Below, piece by piece: positions 6,192-12,540 of a DNA stretch of 13,896 bases. Source of the DNA: an uncultured Collinsella sp. (lineage in GTDB: Bacteria; Actinomycetota; Coriobacteriia; Coriobacteriales; Coriobacteriaceae); the NCBI GenBank assembly GCA_900754075.1, contig CAAEBN010000039.1, forward strand, positions 1 to 13,896, written 5' to 3'. Position 1 is the stretch's first letter, and every line of letters begins with the position of its first letter. Made by a program: the position numbers and the translations under genes. The notes below the pieces were generated by a model that saw only the letters and a program-made list of their open reading frames with translations, was not told the DNA's origin and made no database searches.

Positions 6192-7283
6192 TTAGCGTTT
6201 CTTTCCGCGGAAGAAGAAGCCATGCAGTGACGGCTTGAGTCCACGGTTGGCGCGATGCTCCTCGACGCGCTCGTGGATCGAAGCGACGCGCTCGATGACT
6301 TCGTCGGGGATTGGCACGTCGGGATTCATGTTCTCGACCTGGCTGACCTCGGCGGCGGCGACCTGGTCGATAATGGGCACATCGTCGCGCGAGATGACGG
6401 GCGTGGCGTCTTCTTTCATCTTGCGGTAGCGCTGCATCATGTCGGTCTGCAGCTGCTGGGCCGAAGGCGGTGTCCAGATGATGGCGTTGGCGCCGGCGGC
6501 GATGGTTTCGCGGATGCTCTCGGGTGTTTTGCCGCCCGGTGCGATGAGCGGCAGGTTGGGATAGTGTTCACGCAGTTCACGCAGGACCTGTGGCGTGTTC
6601 TTGCCGGCCGCGATGTTGAGAATCTTGGCTCCGGCGCGCACTTTGGCATGCGCATCATCGTCGCAACGTACGACCGTGGCGATGACGGGGATGTCGGCGA
6701 TGTTGGTGATGTGCTCGACCATCTCGGCAGTGGCGGGGGAGTTGACCACACAGCCCGCCGCGCCCTGCATCTCGGAGACGGCCGCCATCTGTACGGAGCG
6801 CTTACCGGTCGTAGTTCCGCCGCCCACACCCACAAAGACCGGGCACTCGGCGACGGTCAACAGCGCCTGCGTAATGGCCGGCTGTGGCGTGAAGGGGTAA
6901 ACGGCAAAGACGGCATCGGCATTGGAGTTGCGGATGACAGCCACGTCGGTGGTGTAGATGAGCGATTTGATACGACGGCCGAAGAGCGTAAAGCCGCTGG
7001 CCTCCTCGATCTCGTCGGGCATGCGGAGGGCTGCCTTTCGCAAACGCCCGTCGATGGGCAGCGGCTCCATGGGGAGCAGTCCGTTGGGGGTCACGGCTAC
7101 CTGGGGCTCGGTGAACTCGTCTGCAAGCTCGACCTCGGAAAAATCGACCGAGGCGACGATGTCCTCGTGAACCTCGGCGGGAACATCGATGGGGGCTTGG
7201 TCGTTAGTCGCGGCAGGCGCGTCGAAGGAGCTGGTGCCGACAAAGGCGTCGACGCGCTCGTTTAGGTCGTTGAGGGTATCCAT
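6192..7283 (-). CDS. TIM-barrel protein of unknown function, with acidic N-terminal and basic C-terminal extensions
   Basis: The 363-residue product has a central beta/alpha barrel of about residues 75-290 that resembles an uncharacterised family in Clostridia and Coriobacteriia usually labelled only 'hydrolase'. Recognisable stretches are GRRIKSLIYTTDVAVIRN (102-119), YPFTPQPAITQAL (129-141), the glycine-rich GVGGGTTTGKR (152-162), PVIATVVR (199-206) and APGGKTPESI (248-257), a loop like the phosphate-binding turns of other barrels. No substrate can be assigned. Residues 1-75 are acidic, low-complexity and probably disordered. Residues 295-363 are charged and end in FFFRGKKR. GAGGA five bases before the ATG supports the start. 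A TAGAAT only nine bases before the ATG would give an almost leaderless message. It is convergent with the DegV gene. Confidence 0.8.
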   Translation of the reverse strand: MDTLNDLNERVDAFVGTSSFDAPAATNDQAPIDVPAEVHEDIVASVDFSEVELADEFTEPQVAVTPNGLLPMEPLPIDGRLRKAALRMPDEIEEASGFTLFGRRIKSLIYTTDVAVIRNSNADAVFAVYPFTPQPAITQALLTVAECPVFVGVGGGTTTGKRSVQMAAVSEMQGAAGCVVNSPATAEMVEHITNIADIPVIATVVRCDDDAHAKVRAGAKILNIAAGKNTPQVLRELREHYPNLPLIAPGGKTPESIRETIAAGANAIIWTPPSAQQLQTDMMQRYRKMKEDATPVISRDDVPIIDQVAAAEVSQVENMNPDVPIPDEVIERVASIHERVEEHRANRGLKPSLHGFFFRGKKR

Positions 7284-7433
7284 GGATCCTCGATTCTATG
7301 CGATGATGGCCGGCAGGGCGCCGGCAGCGTTGTGCTTGCTAAATCGTTTGACGAGTTGATTTTTCCCCGCCGCGCCATCCGTTAGACCGAAGGGCCGGCG
7401 AACGTGAAGGAGCTGTGGTGGCGGGTATTGAGG

Positions 7434-7442
7434 TGCTATCTT
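7434..7442 (+). promoter_or_regulatory. Possible extended -10 for the small membrane protein
   Basis: TGCTATCTT (TGn plus TATCTT) lies 32 bases before the start at 7475; no clear -35. The rest of 7284-7433 holds a GCCGGC repeat pair near 7308-7326 and the GCTAAATCG half-site at 7337-7345, and nothing else I recognise. Confidence 0.35.
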
Positions 7443-7474
7443 GAATGTCCCGTTTAAAAGAGAGGTGACGCGGA

Positions 7475-7645
7475 ATGGAATTCACAGCAATGTTGGGCTC
7501 GATTGGCCTGTGTGTGGGCGCAATCGTTGCCGCCGCGGTCATCTACTTGGTGGTCACGGCCATTAAGGGCAAAAGAGCCGAGCGCAAGGAACGCGAGGCA
7601 CTTAAGCAGCACCGTGACCAGCAGGACAAGCGCGCACGGAGATAG
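7475..7645 (+). CDS. Small single-span membrane protein, 56 residues
   Basis: ATG at 7475 is preceded by GAGGTG (7462-7467) seven bases away and opens a 56-codon frame ending TAG at 7643-7645. Residues 4-30 (from TAMLGSIGLCVG to YLVVTAI) form one hydrophobic helix; the remainder, from KGKRAERKERE to DKRARR, is a strongly basic, probably helical tail. The expected topology is N-out, C-in by the positive-inside rule. No named family is recognised. Good ribosome site, consistent GC-rich codon use and a clear membrane/charged division argue for a real gene. Its last codons pair as an inverted repeat with the last codons of the convergent methyltransferase gene. Confidence 0.7.
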   Translation: MEFTAMLGSIGLCVGAIVAAAVIYLVVTAIKGKRAERKEREALKQHRDQQDKRARR

Positions 7646-7670
7646 CTTGTTGAGTTTTGAATCCGTGCGC
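7632..7670. repeat. Inverted repeat across two convergent gene ends
   Basis: GCGCACGGA (7632-7640) and TCCGTGCGC (7662-7670) are perfect 9-bp arms around a 21-base spacer. Each arm lies at the 3' end of one of two convergent genes. There is no T-tract on either side, so termination by the usual mechanism is not obvious. Confidence 0.5.
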
Positions 7671-8773
7671 TAGCTGCGTTTTCGGATCAGGGCGATATAG
7701 AAGCCCTCAAAGTCGCGGCTGGGCGGAATGGTCAGCGTGCCGGGCATACCGTTGGCGACGGACGAGACGTGGCCGGCGGCGATGGCCACGGTGAGGGCGT
7801 TGCTCTCGACGCGCGGCTCTTCGCCAGCTTCCTGAGCACGGCGCGTTTCACTTTCGCTCGGCGTGCCGTCGAGGGGGATAAGCTCGCAGTCCATGTGCTT
7901 GTCGAGGGCCTCTTGCAGGGCGTCCTCGTTTTCCTGCGGCATAATCGAACAAGTCGAATAGACGAGCGTGCCGCCCGGTTTGAGGGCCCCCATGGCGCGG
8001 TCCAGAAGTGCTCGCTGCGAGCGGGCGCACTTGCCGAGCAACTGCTCGGTTAGGCCGCGCAGACTCTTCTCGTTGCCGCTGATGACGGTGCCTGTGCCGG
8101 TGCAGGGAGCGTCGAGCAGGATGCGGTCAAAGCGGAAGAACTCGTCGAGCTCGCGTGCGTCGATGCGCATGACGGGCACGTTTTTGGCACCTTGGCGGTG
8201 GAGGTTAGCTTCGAGCTTTTCGGCGCGGGGAATGCTCATCTCGCAGGCCGTGAGGTGTGCCTGGCCCTGGGTGAGGGCGGCGATCTGCGTCGTCTTGCCG
8301 CCAGGGGCTGCGCACATGTCCAGGATGTCCTCGCCGGTCTGAGCGCCCAACACCAAAGGCGGCATCATGGACGACAGGCTCTGCAGATAGATTTTGCCGT
8401 CGCGGTAGATGTCGAGGTCCCACAGGTCGGATACCTGGGCCTCGGGCAGGATGAAGGCATCCCGGTACCAGGTAACGGTTTGGTGCGCGATGCCGGCTGC
8501 GTCGAGCGCGGTGGCGATGTTCTCGGCGGTCGCCTTGAGCGTGTTGGCGCGCAGCGTGACCGGGCGCGTGGCCGCAGCGCCAAAGCCTTCGATCATGAGC
8601 TGAGCATCGGCGGGTGCATAGGCGCCGGCGACCGTGTCGACCATAAAGCGCGGCAGGTCGGCGGCGGAGTGTTGGGCGGCAAGCTGGTCGGAAAGCTCGG
8701 TAGCGGCAAACTGCCTGAGCTTGAGCTCGGCCTTGACCTGCTTTTTCTGCTTACGACGACGCGGCTTGGACAT
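7670..8773 (-). CDS. RsmB/NOP-family RNA m5C methyltransferase
   Basis: This 367-residue SAM-dependent methyltransferase is of the NOL1/NOP2/Sun group, which makes 5-methylcytosine in rRNA or tRNA. Motif I is DMCAAPGGKTTQIA (152-165), the SAM site. Motif IV is LDAPCTGTG (220-228) with Cys224, which helps release the product. Motif VI is YSTCS (272-276) with the nucleophile Cys275. The N-terminus is a short lysine/arginine-rich segment (1-20), then an N1-type RNA-binding region with PVTLRANTLK (71-80). There is no NusB domain, so it is not a full RsmB; target RNA and position cannot be named. GGAAGGA eight bases before the ATG fixes the start. Element A of the GGGACGGGG repeat begins about 20 bases further upstream. 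It ends convergently with the small membrane protein gene. Confidence 0.92.
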   Translation of the reverse strand: MSKPRRRKQKKQVKAELKLRQFAATELSDQLAAQHSAADLPRFMVDTVAGAYAPADAQLMIEGFGAAATRPVTLRANTLKATAENIATALDAAGIAHQTVTWYRDAFILPEAQVSDLWDLDIYRDGKIYLQSLSSMMPPLVLGAQTGEDILDMCAAPGGKTTQIAALTQGQAHLTACEMSIPRAEKLEANLHRQGAKNVPVMRIDARELDEFFRFDRILLDAPCTGTGTVISGNEKSLRGLTEQLLGKCARSQRALLDRAMGALKPGGTLVYSTCSIMPQENEDALQEALDKHMDCELIPLDGTPSESETRRAQEAGEEPRVESNALTVAIAAGHVSSVANGMPGTLTIPPSRDFEGFYIALIRKRS

Positions 8774-8791
8774 CCGTCTTTCCTTCCACCT

Positions 8792-8828
8792 AAATGATTA
8801 TTCTGGGACGGGGATTAAAAAATCATTT
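8792..8828. repeat. GGGACGGGG repeat, element A (half copy)
   Basis: Bases 8801-8827 are identical over 27 bases to 11822-11848, the left arm of element D; adding the preceding bases gives 33 matches in 34 (8794-8827 against 11815-11848). Here the matching right arm is missing. Short arms AAATGATT (8792-8799) and AATCATTT (8821-8828) remain. It lies directly upstream of the ribosome site of the RNA methyltransferase gene. Confidence 0.85.
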
Positions 8829-8829
8829 T

Positions 8830-8932
8830 AGTCAATTTGGGACGGGGCTATTTTAGCTACCCGTCCGTTTCGGCAGGCGTTGCAGTTAAATTTGGGACGG
8901 GGTAGCTAAAATAGCCCCGTCCCAAATTGACT
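8830..8932. repeat. GGGACGGGG repeat, long inverted pair B and C
   Basis: 8830-8866 and 8895-8932 are inverted copies of each other, 37 and 38 bases, identical apart from one missing C, with a 28-base spacer. Each half also folds alone: C has perfect 14-bp arms AATTTGGGACGGGG and CCCCGTCCCAAATT (8889-8902, 8915-8928), and B has 7-bp arms (8840-8846, 8860-8866). It starts 20 bases past the stop of the MetRS-like gene and has no T-tract, so a terminator role is unproven. Confidence 0.9.
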
Positions 8933-8951
8933 ACTCTGCCTTGGCGTTGGC

Positions 8952-11102
8952 CTAGTACTGGCTCTCGTGCTTGCTGAAGAAGTCGAAGCGCGGGGGCAGC
9001 GGCTTCACGCGGTGCTCGCCGGGCTTCTCGCCCAGGCTCTCCACAAACTCGTCCGTGGAGGCAAAGATGTTGTCCCAGCTAAAGAAGGCGACCGGGTCGA
9101 CGTCGAAGTACTCGCAGATGAGCTCGCAGCCGGTCGGGACGATGCCGTGCATCAGGACGGTCGCCACGCGAAGCTCGGTAAAGGCGTCGACCAGGGCCTG
9201 CTTCATGGCAGCGTTGGCTGGCTCGCCCTCGAGCTTGTTGGCGGCCTTGGAGGCATCGCTCCAGCGCTTGTTTGCGGCGCGCAGGTAGTCGTCGCACACG
9301 GCGAGCGCGCGGTGCGTCTCGAACTTGTACATGGCCTGCTCAAAGGCAAGGGCGGCCTGCTCGGCAGCTTCGACCACGGCAGCAGAGGCGGCACCGGCGG
9401 GAATGCAGCCGTTGCGATAGGGGCTCTCGTCACCCTCCTTGACGGCGACGCCGTAGAAGCAGCTGCGGGCCAAGCGGTTGAACACGCCAGTCAACAGCGC
9501 GCTCTCCTTAAGGGCCGGGTCGATAACGCGCTTGTCATCGCAGGCGCGCACCTCGTTGCCGTCCTTGTCCTTGCCGGTCACGCGGGTGTCGTATGCCTTG
9601 GGGCTAAAGCTCACCGGCTTCTCGGACAGGCCGAGCGACAGCCAATGCGCGCGCATCTGCTCGCAGGTGTAGTGGTTGAGCAGGTCGTCTGCCGGCGGGG
9701 GAGGCGTCTGCGAGGACGAGCTCGCCTTTTTGCCCATGTAGAGCAGGTGGTAGCAGGCGCTGACGGTGCTCTGCGTAAGGTCCCAGCCCAGGGCCTCCCA
9801 CATGGCGGTCTGCGCGATGCAGTAGAAGTAGATGTTGTCCTGACCGATGAACTGGTAGATCTGTGCGTCGTCAGAGCACCACCAGTCGCGCCAGTCGAGC
9901 GAGCTGTGCTGGTAGGTGGGTGCGGGTACCTGCGTGGAATCGGCGGCGGGCTCGCCCATGAGGGCGGCGTCCTGGGCGGCGACACCCTCAGTTACGCCGG
10001 CGGCGCGGGCATCGCGGGCGAGCACGGTGCGGGTGTAGCTGATGGGCGCCCACAGGCTCTCGGGCCAGCACCAGCAGGTGACGTCGTTCACACCGTCGAC
10101 CTCGGGTACCGGAACGCCCCAGTCGATGTTACCGGTGATGCGGAAGGGCACGAGCGCCTTGCCGCTGCGGAAGCGCACTCCGCCGTTGGCGAGCACCGCA
10201 TGGGCGTCGTCGCGCTCCTTCCAGCTGGGGAAGGTGACGGTAAAGCTGCTCTTGTTGCCCTCGGGCTCCAACACGGTGTGCTCGGGGAGCTGGTCCTCGA
10301 CGGCGTCGAAGGCCTCGCGGAATTTGTTCTGAATGTAGAGCTGAGCCGGCAGCAGCCACTCCTCCATGGTCTTGGAGACCACGGAGCGAACCTGCGGGTT
10401 CTGGGCGAGCTTGGCGGTGTAGGTCTTCATAAAGTCGAGGTAGGCGGGCAGGTCGAAGTAGAGGTTGTCGACCGGGCGCAGCTCGGGCACCTCGCCGGTG
10501 AGCTGGCTCTTGGGTGCGATGAGCTCCTCGGGCTCAAACTGGTGACCCAGGTCGCACTCGTCGGCATAAGCCTTCTCGGACTTGCAACCTTGGATGGGGC
10601 AGCGGCCGATGACCTGGCGGCCGTTGAGGAACGTGCCGGCCTTGGCGTCGTAGAACTGCAGCGTGGAGCGCTTGGAGATGGTGCCCTGCTCGTGCAGGCG
10701 CTCGATAATCTCGGCGGTCACCTCGTTGTGAATCTGGGCCGCCGGCTCAAGGCCCGAGCCGCCGTAGATGTCGCAGCTGATGTTGTAGTTGTTGAGGGTC
10801 GCGGCCTGGCGGGAGTGATTGGACTCGACGTACTCGCTAATGGACTTGTCGTAGCCCTCGTTCTCCTTGAGCTTGCGGTAGCTCTCCATGATGGGCGAGC
10901 CGTAGCAGTCGGTGCCCGAGGTGAAGATGACGTTCTCGCGGCCCAGACGGTCGCGCAGGAAGCGGGCGAAGAAGTCGGCCGGGACAAAGACGCCGCCGAC
11001 GTGGCCAAAGTGAAGGCCCTTGTTGCCGTAGGGCTCGCCGGCGGTAACGATGGCGCGGCGAGGCCAGCTGGGACGGTCGTTCATGGAGTATTTGGATGCC
11101 AT
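8952..11102 (-). CDS. Methionyl-tRNA synthetase-like class I tRNA ligase
   Basis: The 716-residue product has the MetRS layout. HFGH (31-34) is the HIGH motif; FTSGTDCYGSP (60-70) follows. A zinc knuckle contains C168, C173, C183 and probably H187. The catalytic core resumes with GNIDWGVPVP (324-333), WPESLWAPISYT (346-357) and QFIGQDNIYFY (417-427). The anticodon-binding helical bundle includes NVFNRLARSCFY-type sequence (TGVFNRLARSCFY, 538-550). Where KMSKS is expected the protein reads GKKASSSSQ (457-465), then a proline-rich PPPP. This is as I recall for a distinct clostridial/coriobacterial group labelled 'class I tRNA ligase', so whether it charges tRNA-Met is open; another metG may exist elsewhere. 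There is no C-terminal tRNA-binding (EMAP) domain. The ATG at 11100-11102 is chosen over 11195 because GAAGGAG lies five bases ahead. Confidence 0.88.
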   Translation of the reverse strand: MASKYSMNDRPSWPRRAIVTAGEPYGNKGLHFGHVGGVFVPADFFARFLRDRLGRENVIFTSGTDCYGSPIMESYRKLKENEGYDKSISEYVESNHSRQAATLNNYNISCDIYGGSGLEPAAQIHNEVTAEIIERLHEQGTISKRSTLQFYDAKAGTFLNGRQVIGRCPIQGCKSEKAYADECDLGHQFEPEELIAPKSQLTGEVPELRPVDNLYFDLPAYLDFMKTYTAKLAQNPQVRSVVSKTMEEWLLPAQLYIQNKFREAFDAVEDQLPEHTVLEPEGNKSSFTVTFPSWKERDDAHAVLANGGVRFRSGKALVPFRITGNIDWGVPVPEVDGVNDVTCWCWPESLWAPISYTRTVLARDARAAGVTEGVAAQDAALMGEPAADSTQVPAPTYQHSSLDWRDWWCSDDAQIYQFIGQDNIYFYCIAQTAMWEALGWDLTQSTVSACYHLLYMGKKASSSSQTPPPPADDLLNHYTCEQMRAHWLSLGLSEKPVSFSPKAYDTRVTGKDKDGNEVRACDDKRVIDPALKESALLTGVFNRLARSCFYGVAVKEGDESPYRNGCIPAGAASAAVVEAAEQAALAFEQAMYKFETHRALAVCDDYLRAANKRWSDASKAANKLEGEPANAAMKQALVDAFTELRVATVLMHGIVPTGCELICEYFDVDPVAFFSWDNIFASTDEFVESLGEKPGEHRVKPLPPRFDFFSKHESQY

Positions 11103-11183
11103 GGGACTCCTTCGCATATGGTGAGAGCACGGCCGGGCGCGAGGCTCGGCGGCGCGGTGATCAATTCGTGCATATCGTTCAAC

Positions 11184-11194
11184 ATTATCGCACA
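11184..11194 (-). promoter_or_regulatory. Extended -10 promoter of the MetRS-like gene
   Basis: On the minus strand TGTGCGATAAT gives a TGn-extended -10 (GATAAT, complement of 11184-11189), about 80 bases before the chosen start. The same 11 bases precede degV. No good -35 is visible. Confidence 0.5.
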
Positions 11195-11220
11195 TGCGGA
11201 CGGGTACGTGGCAGGGGCGC

Positions 11221-11226
11221 TATCCT
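11221..11226 (+). promoter_or_regulatory. Possible -10 of a leaderless DUF3267-type gene
   Basis: TATCCT ends eight bases before the ATG at 11235, and no ribosome-binding sequence is present in between. That spacing is the pattern of leaderless messages, common in Actinobacteria. No convincing -35. Confidence 0.35.
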
Positions 11227-11234
11227 AAGATGCT

Positions 11235-11804
11235 ATGAATGAGATTTCCAACATACATGCGTTTGAGGACGAGGATTTTCTGCACGCCTGCTTTGTGTGG
11301 GGGATGGCCGTGCTTGGCGCATTTGCCGTGTGCCTGGTGCCGGTGTTTATGCTGCTGGGTGGCCCCGCGGACCTGGATGCGGCTGACGCGGGCGGCTGGA
11401 CCACGGTCTTGGGCTGGATAGTCGGCTTGGCTGCGGTTTCGGCGGCGTCATTTGCCGTGCATGAGCTGGTGCATGCGGTGTTCTTTAAGCTGTTTGCGCC
11501 CGCCGGTGCTCGGGTGACCTTTGGGGCAAATCTCGAAACCTGCATGATTTACGCCTGCGCCGAGGGCGTGGTGTATTCGCGCCGGCGGTACATGGTCATT
11601 TGCCTAGCGCCGACGGTTGCCTTGACGGTGGCGTTTGCCCTGGGGTTTGCGTTCTCGGGCTTTCCGCTGCTGTGCTATCTGGCGGCCGGCTTGCATTTGT
11701 CGGGCTGTGTGGGCGACTGGTATTACGTGCGGACCATTTTGCGCGACCGCCGCATTGTCGCCTGCGAGGACACATCCTTTGGCGTGCGCTTTTTCGCAAG
11801 GTAG
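11235..11804 (+). CDS. DUF3267-type membrane protein with HExxH motif
   Basis: This 189-residue protein has four or five hydrophobic segments (about 18-42, 56-75, 118-140 and 143-160). HELVHAVFFKLF at 76-87 carries an HExxH zinc-binding motif, and a later SGCVGD (156-161) supplies an aspartate that could be the third ligand. This arrangement fits the DUF3267 family of putative membrane zincin peptidases, related in layout to site-2 proteases. A substrate is not known. It has no ribosome site at the ATG; a -10 eight bases ahead suggests a leaderless start. It diverges from the MetRS-like gene over 132 bases and is followed by element D. Proteolytic activity is inferred only from the motif. Confidence 0.75.
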   Translation: MNEISNIHAFEDEDFLHACFVWGMAVLGAFAVCLVPVFMLLGGPADLDAADAGGWTTVLGWIVGLAAVSAASFAVHELVHAVFFKLFAPAGARVTFGANLETCMIYACAEGVVYSRRRYMVICLAPTVALTVAFALGFAFSGFPLLCYLAAGLHLSGCVGDWYYVRTILRDRRIVACEDTSFGVRFFAR

Positions 11805-11814
11805 TCTTTTTGGG

Positions 11815-11882
11815 ATGATTTTTCTGGGACGGGGATTAAAAAATCATTAGGTACGCAATGATTTTTTAATCCCCGTCCCAGA
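11815..11882. repeat. GGGACGGGG repeat, element D (complete hairpin)
   Basis: 11823-11848 and 11857-11882 are perfect 26-bp inverted arms with an 8-base loop, AGGTACGC. The outer stem is G+C rich (TCTGGGACGGGG), the inner stem A+T rich with a run of six A/T pairs. It ends five bases before the queH ribosome site (11888-11894) and begins 10-18 bases after the preceding stop. As RNA it would be a very stable hairpin; it lacks a following T-tract. Confidence 0.95.
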
Positions 11883-11900
11883 GTGGGAGAGGAGATGTTG

Positions 11901-12476
11901 ATGAAGCCGTTGCTGTTGCACGCCTGCTGTGCGCCGTGCTCGCTGGAGCCGGTCCGCCTGCTGCGCGAGGAGGGGTTTGAGCCCACGATTTGCTGGACCA
12001 ACCCCAATATTCAGCCGCGCGATGAATGGCAGCGCCGCTTGGACGAGCTGCGCCGGTGGTGTGCTGATGGCGACATCGAGCTCATTGAAGCAGGCGAGGA
12101 CCGCGAGCGCTGGGAGGCCGGTGTGGCCCCGTTGGGCGCCGATCGACCCCGCCGCTGTCGTGTGTGCTATGCCTTGCGCTTGGCCGAGGCGTGCCGCGTG
12201 GCCCAGGAGCGCGGGTTTGAGTTTGTGGGCACGACGCTCGCCGTCTCGCCGTATCAGCTGTTCGAAACCTGCAATGATGTGTTGGAGCGTCTGGCTGCCG
12301 CCCGCGGTCTCACCCCGGTCATTCGCGATTTTCGCCCGTATTACCCCGAGGCCACGCGTCGTTCGCGCGAGCTTGGCATGTATCGGCAGAACTACTGTGG
12401 TTGCCGCTTCTCGGCCGTCGAGGCGGCCATGGACCGCGCCCGCATCCGCGACGAGCGCAAAGCTGCCAAAAAGTAG
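11901..12476 (+). CDS. queH: Epoxyqueuosine reductase QueH
   Basis: The 191-residue protein reduces epoxyqueuosine to queuosine at position 34 of tRNAs with GUN anticodons, the last biosynthetic step; QueH (formerly DUF208) is the non-homologous alternative to QueG. Cysteine motifs are complete: CCAPCS (9-14), RCRVCYALRL (85-94) and YRQNYCGCRFS (161-171), which supply an iron-sulfur cluster and its neighbouring metal site. TTLAVSPYQ (111-119) is also typical. AGAGGAG (11888-11894) is six bases ahead of the ATG at 11901; an ATG at 11895 and a GTG at 11883 are in frame but too close to, or upstream of, that site. queA follows after 64 bases. The message from any promoter upstream would carry hairpin D immediately before the ribosome site. 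Confidence 0.95.
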   Translation: MKPLLLHACCAPCSLEPVRLLREEGFEPTICWTNPNIQPRDEWQRRLDELRRWCADGDIELIEAGEDRERWEAGVAPLGADRPRRCRVCYALRLAEACRVAQERGFEFVGTTLAVSPYQLFETCNDVLERLAAARGLTPVIRDFRPYYPEATRRSRELGMYRQNYCGCRFSAVEAAMDRARIRDERKAAKK

Positions 12477-12495
12477 TTCATTTGGGACGTCAGCC

Positions 12496-12504
12496 TGCTA
12501 GGAT
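12496..12504 (+). promoter_or_regulatory. Possible extended -10 of queA
   Basis: TGCTAGGAT (TGn plus TAGGAT) lies 36 bases before the queA start and 20 bases after the queH stop. No clear -35. If real, queA has its own promoter in addition to any read-through from queH. Confidence 0.4.
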
Positions 12505-12540
12505 GTAGAGCGGACTTTAGCAATATAAGGAGTATCCGAC

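Noticed and set aside
7404..7457. Short GTG-started peptide with two adjacent tryptophans, possible attenuator leader
   Set aside because: No ribosome site, overlaps the likely -10 of the small membrane protein, and no tryptophan gene or attenuator hairpins follow.
8792..8932. Palindromic region as a CRISPR array
   Set aside because: The repeats are inverted, unequal and lack regular unique spacers; no cas gene is present.
8967..11228. 753-residue plus-strand ORF opposite the MetRS-like gene
   Set aside because: Low-complexity Ala/Gly/Val/Leu composition typical of a shadow frame; the minus-strand gene has clear synthetase motifs.
12480..12490. ATTTGGGACG just after queH as another GGGACGGGG element
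   Set aside because: Only about ten bases match and there is no second arm; too short to call, although it could be a remnant.
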